Shown: positions 47,369 to 55,536 of the stretch, piece by piece | Numbering within the stretch: the first letter of the stretch is position 1 | Layout of the letters: every line of letters begins with the position of its first letter | Assembly (NCBI RefSeq): GCF_902497875.1 | Contig: NZ_CABVHY010000008.1 | Span: forward strand, 62,001-126,000 | DNA length: 64,000 bases | Reading direction: 5' to 3' | Source of the DNA: Pseudomonas fluorescens | GTDB lineage: Bacteria; Pseudomonadota; Gammaproteobacteria; Pseudomonadales; Pseudomonadaceae | The notes under the pieces: model-generated | Seen by the model: only the letters and a program-made list of their open reading frames with translations | Database searches by the model: none | What the model was told of the DNA's origin: nothing | Program-made: the position numbers and the translations under genes

Positions 47369-48283
47369 TTGAATCAGTTGCACGACGTGGACTTGAAGTT
47401 GCTCAGGGTGTTTGCCGCCATCGTCAAATGTGGCGGCTTTTCCGCCGCCCAGGCGGCCTTGAATGTCGGCCAGTCGACCATCAGCGAACAGATGAGCCAG
47501 CTGGAAACCCGGCTCGGCGTGAAGCTCTGCCAGCGTGGGCGCAGCGGCTTTCGCCTGACCGAACAAGGCGTGGCGGTTTACGAGTCGGCCCAACGCCTGT
47601 TGGCGGCCGTGGACAATTTCTGCCTGGATACCGATGTGCTCAAGCAGCACATCACCGGTCAACTCAACCTGGGCATCATCGATTCGACCATCACCGACCC
47701 CGACTCGCCACTGCCAAAAACCACTCAACGCTTTGTGTCCCGAGGGCATGATGTGCACCTCAATGTGTATGTCGGCACCCCTGCGGAACTCGAGGAACGG
47801 GTACTCGACGGCCGCCTGCATCTGGCTATCGGACACTTTCCAAGCCATGTACCCGGCCTGGAATACCTGGCGCTCTACCAGGAAGCCCTCGGTTTTTTCT
47901 GCGGTCGGCGCCATCCGCTGTTTGGCTGCAAAGCCGAGGGTAAGGAGCTGCTCGAGGAGATCAGCGAGAGTCGCATCGTCGCTCGGGGTTTCATGCAGCA
48001 ATACGACCTGGAAAATCTTGGAGTCAGCAAAGCCGCGGCCACCGTGGATAACATCGAGGCACTGGCCATTCTGATCATCTCAGGTGCCTATCTGGGATTT
48101 CTGCCGGTGCATTTCGCCGCGCAATGGGTCAAGACCGGCGACATGCAGCAGTTGGCGCCGCTAAGTCTGCACCTGATGTCGCCATTCGATGTGATCACTC
48201 GTCGGGGCATTGCCCCGCCGCCAATTCTGCGGGTATTCCTGGAAGACCTCGCGGCCACTGCACGCAATGAAGCACATGGTTGA
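47369..48283 (+). CDS. LysR-family regulator of the ureohydrolase cluster
   Basis: 304 residues. Start is TTG at 47369, chosen because AGGAGG lies six bases before it and no ATG precedes in frame. Helix-turn-helix at about 20-40 (FSAAQAALNVGQSTISEQMSQ), then an effector domain (GQLNLGIIDSTI). Divergent from the ureohydrolase, as gbuR is from gbuA. It probably senses the guanidino substrate or product. The TTG start would keep its level low. Confidence 0.88.
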   Translation: MNQLHDVDLKLLRVFAAIVKCGGFSAAQAALNVGQSTISEQMSQLETRLGVKLCQRGRSGFRLTEQGVAVYESAQRLLAAVDNFCLDTDVLKQHITGQLNLGIIDSTITDPDSPLPKTTQRFVSRGHDVHLNVYVGTPAELEERVLDGRLHLAIGHFPSHVPGLEYLALYQEALGFFCGRRHPLFGCKAEGKELLEEISESRIVARGFMQQYDLENLGVSKAAATVDNIEALAILIISGAYLGFLPVHFAAQWVKTGDMQQLAPLSLHLMSPFDVITRRGIAPPPILRVFLEDLAATARNEAHG

Positions 48284-48367
48284 ATCGATGTGCGTTCGGC
48301 CGGGATCAAGCGGAGCACTCCTGCGGCTTTGGGTGCGCCTGTACCTTCATGCCAGTACCCGGTCGGC

Positions 48368-48456
48368 GTAGGAGCTGCCGCAGGCTGCGATCTTTTGGCG
48401 ATTTCGGAAATTGCCACCAGCAAGATCAAAAGATCGCAGCCTGCGGCAGCTCCTAC
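48368..48456. repeat. REPIN (family GATCGCAGCCTGCGGCAGC)
   Basis: Arms GTAGGAGCTGCCGCAGGCTG then CGATCTTTTGG at 48368-48397, and AAGATCAAAAGATCGCAGCC plus the GCGGCAGCTCCTAC half ending at 48456. The flank CCCGGTCGGC is the same as at 34247-34255. It is 54 bp before the pnuC ATG, so it lies in the leader of that operon. Confidence 0.85.
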
Positions 48457-48510
48457 GGGCCGTACACGGTTACAATTCGTACCCTCTTCGACTTCCCCCA
48501 AGGAACCCCT

Positions 48511-49074
48511 ATGTCCGGGCTTGAACTGTTTGCCGCTACCCTCGGCGTCATCGCCGTCTGGCTGACAGTCAAACAAAACCCCTGGTGCTGGCCGATCGGT
48601 CTGGTCATGGTATCGCTCTACAGCTGGATCTTCTTTGAGGTAAAGCTCTATTCGGACATGCTCCTGCAAGTGATCTATGCCGCTTTACAGCTCTATGGCT
48701 GGTGGCAATGGACTCGCGCGGGCGATGCTCATCATGGGCGGCAAGTCAGTCAACTGGACACTCAACCGATGCTGCTCGGCCTTGCCGTCGGCGCCGTTGG
48801 CAGCCTGCTGTTGGGAGCTGCCATGGCCCACTGGACGGATGCCGCACAACCCTGGCTGGATGCCGCACTGACCGGGTTCAGCCTGGTAGCGCAACTGTGG
48901 ATGGCACAAAAGCGCGTGCAATGCTGGCCCCTGTGGATTGCGCTCGATGTGATTTTCGTCGGGCTGTTCATCTATAAAGGCATGTACCTGACCGCCACGC
49001 TCTACGGCCTGTTTACCCTGCTGGCTATACAGGGCTGGCGTGAATGGCGTGCCGATCCGGTGTTGCAACGATGA
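48511..49074 (+). CDS. pnuC: PnuC-type nicotinamide riboside transporter
   Basis: 187 residues from the ATG at 48511 (MSGLELFAATLGVIAVWLTV), with AAGGAA six bases upstream; longer frames read through the REPIN. Seven helices with the PnuC signatures NPWCWPIGLVMVSLY, LQLYGWWQW and WPLWIALDVIFVGLFIYKGM. It mediates facilitated uptake of nicotinamide riboside, trapped inside by the kinase of the next gene. ATGA overlap with that gene. Confidence 0.92.
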   Translation: MSGLELFAATLGVIAVWLTVKQNPWCWPIGLVMVSLYSWIFFEVKLYSDMLLQVIYAALQLYGWWQWTRAGDAHHGRQVSQLDTQPMLLGLAVGAVGSLLLGAAMAHWTDAAQPWLDAALTGFSLVAQLWMAQKRVQCWPLWIALDVIFVGLFIYKGMYLTATLYGLFTLLAIQGWREWRADPVLQR

Positions 49075-49595
49075 AAGTCCTGGTCTTGAGCGGCCCGGAA
49101 TCCAGCGGTAAAAGCTGGCTTTCGAGCGAGATTCACGCCAATTTTGGCGGCATATTGGTCAATGAGTACGTTCGGCATTTTATCGAAAGCGAAGCCCGCG
49201 AAACCCGCTACGATGACATTACATCCATAGCACATGGCCAGCTGACTTGGGAGGATGAAGCGCGCGCCAAACAACCGGCACTGTTGATTCTCGATACGCA
49301 CCTCTTGAGCAATATCCTTTGGAGTCGCACGTTGTTTGGCGCTTGCCCGACGTGGATCGAGCAAGCATTGCTGGCACGGCACTATGACCTGCATTTGCTG
49401 CTGAGCCCTGAAACCGTGGCCTGGCATGACGACGGGCAGCGTTGCCAACCGCAACTGACAGAACGCCAGGCGTTTTTCCAGGCCAGCCGCCAATGGCTTG
49501 ACCTGCACCGCCAGCCTTGCCAGGTACTGCAAGGTGATTGGGAACAGCGCAAGGACGCGGCATTCGAGGCTGTGACGCGCTTGCTCAAGGCCTGA
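49071..49595 (+). CDS. Nicotinamide riboside kinase (NadR-like ATPase)
   Basis: 174 residues from the ATG at 49071, overlapping the pnuC stop. Walker A GPESSGKS at 8-15, EYVRHF and a DTHLLSNILWS segment as in the kinase domain of NadR. There is no helix-turn-helix or adenylyltransferase domain, so only the riboside-phosphorylating activity is expected, giving NMN for NAD salvage. Transport and phosphorylation are coupled in PnuC systems, which agrees with the overlap. Confidence 0.85.
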   Translation: MKVLVLSGPESSGKSWLSSEIHANFGGILVNEYVRHFIESEARETRYDDITSIAHGQLTWEDEARAKQPALLILDTHLLSNILWSRTLFGACPTWIEQALLARHYDLHLLLSPETVAWHDDGQRCQPQLTERQAFFQASRQWLDLHRQPCQVLQGDWEQRKDAAFEAVTRLLKA

Positions 49596-49926
49596 CAGGG
49601 GTATCCCGCCCTGCCGCACATGTCCATTCCTGAAACACCCATCCCTGCGCAAACCCGTGAACTAAAGCGGCCCGCGCACTCCAGCAAGAAAATGTTAAGC
49701 CACTGATACAACCTGCTTTCAGAGCCCGTAGCGAGCATTGCCGCCAGCATGGACGGCGCTTTTGCGTGGCTCTGTCTCAGTGGCGTTACACAATTTTTTT
49801 GACTACCTCGACAATTAAAGCCAACCAGCTGTTTTTAATAGAAAAACAAAAACCGGCACACCTTCTGCTCTCTTCCTCGCAACGCTGATAAGGGCCAGCG
49901 TTCCATTTACAGAAGGAATTGCCGCC
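49596..49926 (+). promoter_or_regulatory. Upstream region of the fap operon
   Basis: 331 bp without a gene. AT-rich from 49790 to 49860 (TTTTTTTGACTACCTCG, then GTTTTTAATAGAAAAACAAA), so the fap promoter probably lies there; exact boxes cannot be fixed by eye. I looked for paired FleQ-type GTCAAT sites and found none convincing. AGAAGGA at 49911-49917 is the fapA ribosome site. Confidence 0.5.
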
Positions 49927-50367
49927 GTGGGGAAATTTGATAAACGCATCTTCTATAGCCTCCTGCTGATCGGATGCGCACTGGGCTCAAGTGTTTCCCA
50001 GCCTGTGCAGGCTGACAACGGCATCATTCTTATCAAACGTGATGTCCAACCGCGCAACGCAACGATTCCACCGTTGATTCCCGACCCAAACCCCACGACC
50101 GTCAATGCCAACCCGTCCAAACAAATCCTCAGACAAACGAACGAGTTGAGCGACGGCGACTTTGCCAGCGTCGCCAGTGGTGCAGGCATCAACCGCCTGG
50201 TGACTCAAAACACCAACAACCTGGGCGGCAATATCTCCAACCCGACCCAGCTTTCCAACCTCCCCGCCGGGCGCTCGGGAAATGCGGGCAACGGTATTGC
50301 CAACATGGTCAATTCAAACATCCAGCAAGGCCTGGGTGCTCTGAAAATCGTAACGGGAGACCGTTAA
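49927..50367 (+). CDS. fapA: Fap amyloid system protein FapA
   Basis: 146 residues, GTG start at 49927 nine bases after AGAAGGA. Sec signal (FYSLLLIGCALGSSVSQPVQA, cleavage near 29). Then a low-complexity NPT/Asn-rich region and LVTQNTNNLGGNISNP with NAGNGIANMVNSNIQQG, loosely like amyloid repeats. FapA is a periplasmic chaperone-like member that affects the FapB:FapC ratio. First gene of fapABCDEF; fapB starts one base later. Confidence 0.9.
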   Translation: MGKFDKRIFYSLLLIGCALGSSVSQPVQADNGIILIKRDVQPRNATIPPLIPDPNPTTVNANPSKQILRQTNELSDGDFASVASGAGINRLVTQNTNNLGGNISNPTQLSNLPAGRSGNAGNGIANMVNSNIQQGLGALKIVTGDR

Positions 50368-50368
50368 G

Positions 50369-50941
50369 ATGAATCGTACGCTGCTGATGATCGCCATGTT
50401 TTGCAGTGCATCGACCTTTGCCCAATCCCCCGTCATCAATAACGCCAACATCGACGATTCGGGCGCGCAGTACCAGGGCAACCTCGGGGTCAACCAGGCG
50501 GCCGGCGACCTGCAGCAACAGGCGAACGCCCGGGCCATCGCCATTGGCCATGGCGCCAGCGCGACCACAGAGATTCGCCAACGGTTGCGCACCATTGTCG
50601 ACCCCAGGATGGATGCCCACTCCAGCATTCAAGGCGACTCCTTCAGCCATGGCAATGGCGTGTTGGGCGTCAACCAGAGCGCGGGCGCCAGCAACCAGCA
50701 AGCTAATGCGCTGCGGATCAGCATCAGTACACAGCCGCAAAGTATCGACGACAGCGTCCTCAGGCAACAGAACGTGACGCTGCTCTACAACTCCGATCCA
50801 ACTGACTCTGCACCAGGCTATCGCCAGGTCGCTACCAGCGATCAGGCCTTCACCGGTAGCCGTGGGGTGATCCAGTTGAATCAGAGCGCCGGGGTGGGAA
50901 ACCGAACGGCCAATACCCTGAGCGTACGGGTCACGGATTGA
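50369..50941 (+). CDS. fapB: Minor amyloid subunit / nucleator FapB
   Basis: 190 residues with a signal peptide (LLMIAMFCSASTFAQ). Three amyloid repeats of the GVNQxAGxxxQQAN type: LGVNQAAGDLQQQANA (about 31), LGVNQSAGASNQQANA (about 93) and QLNQSAGVGNRTANTL near the end, joined by short linkers. FapB is a small fibre component believed to nucleate FapC. Short gap to fapC (52 bp). Confidence 0.93.
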   Translation: MNRTLLMIAMFCSASTFAQSPVINNANIDDSGAQYQGNLGVNQAAGDLQQQANARAIAIGHGASATTEIRQRLRTIVDPRMDAHSSIQGDSFSHGNGVLGVNQSAGASNQQANALRISISTQPQSIDDSVLRQQNVTLLYNSDPTDSAPGYRQVATSDQAFTGSRGVIQLNQSAGVGNRTANTLSVRVTD

Positions 50942-50993
50942 CCCAAAAAAGGTAGGAACAACACTTAACCTAAAATAAGTACGGAGAATCACC

Positions 50994-52556
50994 ATGAAAC
51001 CTTCGATGGCACTAAAGCCTCTGGTTTTCGCAATTGCTGCGGTCATGGCTGTTGCTGTACAAGCTGGGCAAAACGAACGGCGTGGTAACCATAACAACGG
51101 CGGCAACTACACCCCTCCTGCAAAAATGGTCCCTATCAGCGCGACTGCCAATGCTCACGACAGACAGAGCAGTACCAACAACCGCATCTGGAATGAAGGG
51201 GTACAAAACGAAGCCGAGATGAGTAGTTCGGCCGCAGGCGCGAGCGGCAACGTCGGCGTCAACGTGGCGGCAGGTTCCGGCAACCAGCAAGACAACGCCG
51301 CCGCCATCGCCAACGCAGCCTCCGACAACGCCGCGATCGATAACAGCTTTGTGTTCGGCATTGCCACTGCCACCGCTGACGTCAGGCAAACCAGCAACCG
51401 TAACCGCGTCGACAACTTCGGCGTAACCAACTCTGCCGTGATGAGTGGATCCGCCGACGGCAGCAGCGGTAATGTGGGTGTCAACATTGCTGGTGGCGAT
51501 CTGAACCAACAGAAAAACACCATGGCAATTGCCAATACCAATGCTCCACTCGGTAGCGCAAGAGCCACCGCCTCCGCCAATCAAGACGGTCCTGGCCTGA
51601 TAGTAAACAACACCGCTGACCGGACCTACCGCGTCGATACGATTACGGTTACCAAAACCGCCAGCGGTAGTAAATCTTTCGACAAGTCGTTCGAGGCCAG
51701 CGGCAGTCAAAGCGATTCTTCTAGCTGGGCTGCGGCCGGTTCCAGGAGCTCTGATGCCAGCAGTTCCCTTAGCGTTGATATAAGCGGTTCTTCCGCCAGC
51801 AATGCGAGCGGTTCCAACAGCAGCTCTGCGAGCGGTTCCAACAGCAGCAATGCGAGCGGTTCCAACAGCAGTGCTGCGAGCGGTTCCAATAGCAGCGCTG
51901 CGAGCGGTTCCAACAGCAGTACTGCAAGCGGTTCTTCGAACACTACGTTGAGTGCTTCCTTGGACGCTACGTTGGACGCTGCTGCGGCGGCTTCCAGTTC
52001 CGTTACCTTCAATAACGGCAATGGTGATCGCACTCGCAGCAGGTCTTCGGACGCATCGCTTACCGCTTCGATTGACGCAACGCTTGACGCATCGGTAGAC
52101 AGATCGTACGACAGGTCGCGCGATTCCTCGTTCGACCGTTCGCGCGACTCCTCGTTCGACCGTTCACGCGACTCCTCGTTCGACCGTTCGCGTGACTCCT
52201 CGTACGACAAATCGCATGAATCCTCGTACGACAAATCGCGCGATTCGTCGTTCGAAAAAGCGTTCGATAAATCGTTCGAGAAATCGACCGCGTCCTCGTA
52301 CGATAAATCGGGCAGCAAGTCGTCCGAATCTGCGTACGACAAAGCGAAAAGCTTCAGTGAAAGCAGCTCATATGATTTGAGCAACACCTACTCTTATCAA
52401 GTGCTGACTCCAACTGGCTGGGCAAACCCTGTGACCAACACTGCAACCCTGAGCGGTTCGGTGAACGGCGGCAGCGGCAACCTGGGCGTCAACGTAGCTG
52501 CTGGTGTGGGCAACCAACAAAGCAACTCGCTGGCTATCTCCAACCAATCGTTCTAA
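50994..52556 (+). CDS. fapC: Major functional amyloid subunit FapC with very long linker
   Basis: 520 residues with a signal peptide (ending AVAVQA, about 24). Three amyloid repeats: GNVGVNVAAGSGNQQ at 85, GNVGVNIAGGDLNQQ at 159 and GNLGVNVAAGVGNQQ at 495. The linker before the last repeat is about 320 residues. It contains six units of ASGSNSSx (residues 271-318) and nine units like SFDRSRDS (371-442), both encoded by 24-bp tandem repeats. Well-studied FapC proteins are 250-340 residues. No cysteine anywhere. It is secreted through FapF and makes the fibre body. A terminator follows before fapD. Confidence 0.95.
   Translation: MKPSMALKPLVFAIAAVMAVAVQAGQNERRGNHNNGGNYTPPAKMVPISATANAHDRQSSTNNRIWNEGVQNEAEMSSSAAGASGNVGVNVAAGSGNQQDNAAAIANAASDNAAIDNSFVFGIATATADVRQTSNRNRVDNFGVTNSAVMSGSADGSSGNVGVNIAGGDLNQQKNTMAIANTNAPLGSARATASANQDGPGLIVNNTADRTYRVDTITVTKTASGSKSFDKSFEASGSQSDSSSWAAAGSRSSDASSSLSVDISGSSASNASGSNSSSASGSNSSNASGSNSSAASGSNSSAASGSNSSTASGSSNTTLSASLDATLDAAAAASSSVTFNNGNGDRTRSRSSDASLTASIDATLDASVDRSYDRSRDSSFDRSRDSSFDRSRDSSFDRSRDSSYDKSHESSYDKSRDSSFEKAFDKSFEKSTASSYDKSGSKSSESAYDKAKSFSESSSYDLSNTYSYQVLTPTGWANPVTNTATLSGSVNGGSGNLGVNVAAGVGNQQSNSLAISNQSF
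51804..51947 (+). repeat. 24-bp tandem repeat in fapC coding ASGSNSSx
   Basis: Six consecutive 24-bp units starting at 51804, 51828, 51852, 51876, 51900 and 51924. The first five read GCGAGCGGTTCCAACAGCAG plus four variable bases; the sixth is degenerate. In frame within fapC. The near identity at silent sites means recent slippage or recombination. Confidence 0.92.
52104..52319 (+). repeat. 24-bp tandem repeat in fapC coding SFDRSRDS
   Basis: Nine 24-bp units from 52104 in frame. Units two to four read TCGTTCGACCGTTCGCGCGA plus CTCC with one or two changes; later ones drift to SYDKSHES, SYDKSRDS, SFEKAFDK, SFEKSTAS and SYDKSGSK. The product alternates Asp/Glu with Arg/Lys between serines, quite unlike the neutral first array. 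Confidence 0.92.
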
Positions 52557-52569
52557 TTGCTGTCTGTGG

Positions 52570-52593
52570 AGGCCCCCTTATGGGGGCCTTTTT
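52570..52593 (+). terminator. Intrinsic terminator between fapC and fapD
   Basis: AGGCCCCC (52570-52577) pairs perfectly with GGGGGCCT (52582-52589) around TTAT, followed by TTTTT. It sits 14 bp after the fapC stop and 26 bp before the fapD start, inside the operon. It should favour fapABC message over fapDEF and is a good candidate for setting subunit-to-secretion stoichiometry. Confidence 0.9.
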
Positions 52594-52618
52594 CAACACA
52601 ACCAGAAGGCGTCCCACT

Positions 52619-53299
52619 ATGCGCATTATCGCCTTGGCATTTTTGCTTTGCGTGGCCAGTGTGATCGAGGCTGCACAAATACCACTTTCCGTCTTGCCAG
52701 GCGGGGCGGTGGTGTTCAAGCCGATCCAAAGCGTGCGTGAGCGCAAGTTTGCCGACCTGGTCCAACAGAAAACCGACTTCAGTTGCGGCGCAGCTGCGCT
52801 GGCGACCATATTGCGCCAGGCCTATTGGCTGGACGTGAACGAAGAACAAATTATCGAAGGCATGCTGTCACACTCCGATCAAGATCTTGTCCGCGTCCAG
52901 GGCTTCTCCATGCTCGACATGAAGCGCTACGTGGAAAGTATCGGCATGCGGGCCCGTGGCTACCGGGTAGCGACAGAGACCTTGAGCGAGATCAAGATTC
53001 CGGTGGTGGTACTCCTGGATATCCGTGGCTACAAACATTTTGTGGTCATGCAAAGAGTCCATAAGGGCTGGGTATATATCGGAGATCCGGTACTCGGTCA
53101 TAAACGTTACAAAGTCGACGACTTTGTCAAAGGCTGGAACGGCATCATCTTTGCCGTCATCGGCCAGGGCTACGACAAAACCAATGCGTTGCTCGACCCA
53201 CCCATGCCACTGACCGCCAAGAACCGCATCAACACCTTCGCCCCGGTGCAAGACGCAGAGTTGATGGATTTCGGATTCATCCAAAGCGACTTCTTCTAA
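52619..53299 (+). CDS. fapD: C39-family cysteine peptidase FapD
   Basis: 226 residues from the ATG at 52619 (MRIIALAFLLCVASVIEAA), preceded by AGAAGG; a longer frame begins inside the terminator. Signal peptide 1-19. Catalytic set of C39 peptidases: Cys56 in TDFSCGAAALAT, His140 in GYKHFVVMQ, Asp156 in IGDPVLG. It is required for Fap secretion and thought to process amyloid components. The stop lies 33 bp before fapE. Confidence 0.93.
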   Translation: MRIIALAFLLCVASVIEAAQIPLSVLPGGAVVFKPIQSVRERKFADLVQQKTDFSCGAAALATILRQAYWLDVNEEQIIEGMLSHSDQDLVRVQGFSMLDMKRYVESIGMRARGYRVATETLSEIKIPVVVLLDIRGYKHFVVMQRVHKGWVYIGDPVLGHKRYKVDDFVKGWNGIIFAVIGQGYDKTNALLDPPMPLTAKNRINTFAPVQDAELMDFGFIQSDFF

Positions 53300-53332
53300 T
53301 GACAATGGAGCACGACGCTCCGGGAGCATCCA

Positions 53333-54073
53333 ATGAAGACTCCAATCTGGCTGGCCGTGGTTTGCCTGGCCGCCAGCCTGCCGACCCAGGCACAGACATT
53401 CAAACCCATTGAACTGAAGGATCAGGAATTGGCGACCCTGCGAGGCCGCTATGTCATGCCGGGACGGATCATCAGTTTCGGCATTGTCATGACCAGCGCT
53501 TGGCAAAATTCCAACGGTGAAGTGATCGGGGCAACTTCCTCGATGCAAATTCAACAATCGACCATCAAGCCACAGTTCTATGTGTCGATGATCGACGAAA
53601 AAGGTAATGGCTCAGCACCTTCGCAAGGCACCGGTACCGTTACTGGCGGCAGCGGCCTCAACAGCACCGAAGGCGTCACTCAAGTCGTGCGTGCTGCCGG
53701 CGACCGTAACACTGCCTACAACAACGTTGATATCAACGTCACAAAGGCTAGCCAGGCGCCAGCAACGCAACAACGGGGCCAGGCATTGGCCGCAGGCGAG
53801 ACGTTGGTTGGCGCCAATGGCGCGGGCTCGCTCAGCGTTTCCTCGACCGGTACTGGTGTGCAACTCAACATCGTGGCCAACAACAACCAGGGCAGTACCG
53901 TACAACGCCTGGGCCAGGGTGGGCTGATGCAGAACACGACTTTGCTCGGCAGTAGCAACCAGGTCCGCAACCTCACGTCCTTCAATGTCGTGCTGCGTGA
54001 CAACGTGCCGACAGCCGGGTCGCTGAACGGCAACCTGGACCAGCTCAAAGGTCTTCGCACTCTCGGATTCTGA
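53333..54073 (+). CDS. fapE: Fap system extracellular protein FapE
   Basis: 246 residues with a signal peptide (LAVVCLAASLPTQAQ). The body begins IELKDQELATLRGRYVMPGRIISFG, a motif seen in FapE. Then Asn/Gly-rich beta segments (GLNSTEGVTQVVRAAGDRNT, LNIVANNNQGSTVQRLGQGG), probably a beta-solenoid-like minor fibre component. FapE is found with mature fibrils. 56 bp before fapF, containing a twice-repeated AGATGTAGTC. Confidence 0.9.
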   Translation: MKTPIWLAVVCLAASLPTQAQTFKPIELKDQELATLRGRYVMPGRIISFGIVMTSAWQNSNGEVIGATSSMQIQQSTIKPQFYVSMIDEKGNGSAPSQGTGTVTGGSGLNSTEGVTQVVRAAGDRNTAYNNVDINVTKASQAPATQQRGQALAAGETLVGANGAGSLSVSSTGTGVQLNIVANNNQGSTVQRLGQGGLMQNTTLLGSSNQVRNLTSFNVVLRDNVPTAGSLNGNLDQLKGLRTLGF

Positions 54074-54129
54074 TCTACGCTCAGTCTCATCAGATGTAGT
54101 CAGATGTAGTCAGAAGGGACGGCTAACCC

Positions 54130-55410
54130 ATGCACCGATCGTTAACGTTCAGAGCTATCGTTTGTTTGAGTAGCCTGGCCCCGGCCCCCCTGCTATACGC
54201 AGCACCGGACCCCCAGGTCGAAATACTAAAACAAGAACTCATGGAGTTGAAACAGCGTTACGAAGCACAACAGAACGCGCTGATGGTACTCGAACAACGC
54301 GTTCGCCAAGTTGAAGAATCACCGGCGACACCTGCTCCCAAACGCCTGACCAAATCCCCCGCCGAAACGCCCGGGGGTGGGCAGGCGGTGGCCGCCGGTG
54401 CGCCGGGAACCACCGGCAGTTCATACGGCCAATCGCTCAAGGATGATTCGGAGCCTGCGCAAAGCGTTTCCAACCTGTATGACGAAGCCAGCGGATTCTT
54501 CGGTGGCGGCAAATTCAGCGTCGAAACCGGCCTGACCTACACGCACTACGATACCCGTGCATTGGTACTCAACGGCTTCCTGGCACTGGACTCGATTTTC
54601 CTCGGAAACATCAACCTCGACCGTATCAAGTCGGATAACTGGACCCTGGACCTGACCGCCCGCTACAACACGGGACAACGCTGGCAGTTCGACATTAACG
54701 TCCCCGTGATTTATCGCGAATCAACGTATTCCTCCGGTGGCGCCGGTGGCGCAGGCCCGGTGACCTCGGACGCAACCGTTACCCGCGACCCGACCATTGG
54801 CGATGTAAACGTTGGCGTTGCTTACAAGTTTCTGGATGAGTCGGCCAACCTGCCCGACGCGGTCTTTACTCTGCGCGTCAAGGCGCCGACCGGTGATGAC
54901 CCTTACGGCATCAAGCTGGTCAATGACCCGAGCAACGATAACCTCTCGGTACCCGAGGACTTGCCTACCGGCAATGGTGTCTGGTCGATCACCCCGGGTA
55001 TCTCGCTGGTCAAGACCTTCGACCCGGCCGTGCTGTTCGGCAGCCTGGCCTACACCTACAACATGGAAGACTCTTTCAGCGACATCAGCCCTCAGATCAA
55101 CTCCAAGGTGCCCGGGGACGTGAAACTGGGCGATTCCTGGCAGGTCGGCGCCGGCATTGCATTCGCCTTGAACGAAAAGATGAGTATGTCGTTTTCGTTC
55201 ACCGATCAGTTCGCCCGCAAGAGCAAGATCAAGCCGGACGGTGGCGATTGGCAATCGATTTCCAATAGCGATTACAACTCGGCCAACTTCAACATCGGCA
55301 TGACCCTGGCAGCAACCGATAACCTCACGATCGTTCCCAACCTGGCCATCGGCATCACCGACGATGCGCCAGACTTTTCCTTCAGCCTGAAGTTCCCGTA
55401 CTACTTCTGA
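54130..55410 (+). CDS. fapF: Outer-membrane amyloid transporter FapF
   Basis: 426 residues, signal peptide ending LLYAAP near 25. Coiled coil about 28-66 ([20 protein letters not shown]), which forms the trimeric plug-tether in the known structure, then a proline/glycine linker. The barrel (about 130-426) has alternating beta strands and ends with the aromatic [11 protein letters not shown] signature for BAM. It exports unfolded FapB, FapC and FapE. Last gene of the operon; a REPIN follows 20 bp on. Confidence 0.94.
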   Translation: MHRSLTFRAIVCLSSLAPAPLLYAAPDPQVEILKQELMELKQRYEAQQNALMVLEQRVRQVEESPATPAPKRLTKSPAETPGGGQAVAAGAPGTTGSSYGQSLKDDSEPAQSVSNLYDEASGFFGGGKFSVETGLTYTHYDTRALVLNGFLALDSIFLGNINLDRIKSDNWTLDLTARYNTGQRWQFDINVPVIYRESTYSSGGAGGAGPVTSDATVTRDPTIGDVNVGVAYKFLDESANLPDAVFTLRVKAPTGDDPYGIKLVNDPSNDNLSVPEDLPTGNGVWSITPGISLVKTFDPAVLFGSLAYTYNMEDSFSDISPQINSKVPGDVKLGDSWQVGAGIAFALNEKMSMSFSFTDQFARKSKIKPDGGDWQSISNSDYNSANFNIGMTLAATDNLTIVPNLAIGITDDAPDFSFSLKFPYYF

Positions 55411-55430
55411 CCCACAACAACAAAGTTGTA

Positions 55431-55514
55431 GATCAAAAGATCGCAGCCTTCGGCAGCTCCTACATTGGAATACGATCACCCTGTAGGAGCTGCCGAAGGC
55501 TGCGACTTTTGATC
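55431..55514. repeat. REPIN between fapF and the convergent regulator
   Basis: Arms GATCAAAAGATCGCAGCCTT/CGGCAGCTCCTAC (55431-55463) and the near-exact inverse from GTAGGAGCTGCC to CTTTTGATC (55482-55514). Here the usual CTGCGG is CTTCGG in both arms, a compensatory pair, so the hairpin is conserved. It may end both convergent transcripts. Confidence 0.85.
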
Positions 55515-55536
55515 TTTGGATTTTTTGATCTTGCGT

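Noticed and set aside
48283-48510. Riboswitch in front of pnuC
   Set aside because: The leader is taken up by the REPIN and shows no recognisable conserved riboswitch core by eye; a covariance search would decide.
51804-52319. Tandem repeats as a possible CRISPR or minisatellite outside genes
   Set aside because: The period of 24 bp without spacers is in frame with fapC and encodes its linker.
51707-52387. 226-codon Ser/Glu/Leu-rich frame on minus in fapC
   Set aside because: A by-product of the 24-bp tandem repeats read backwards; no start signals, and fapC is certain on plus.
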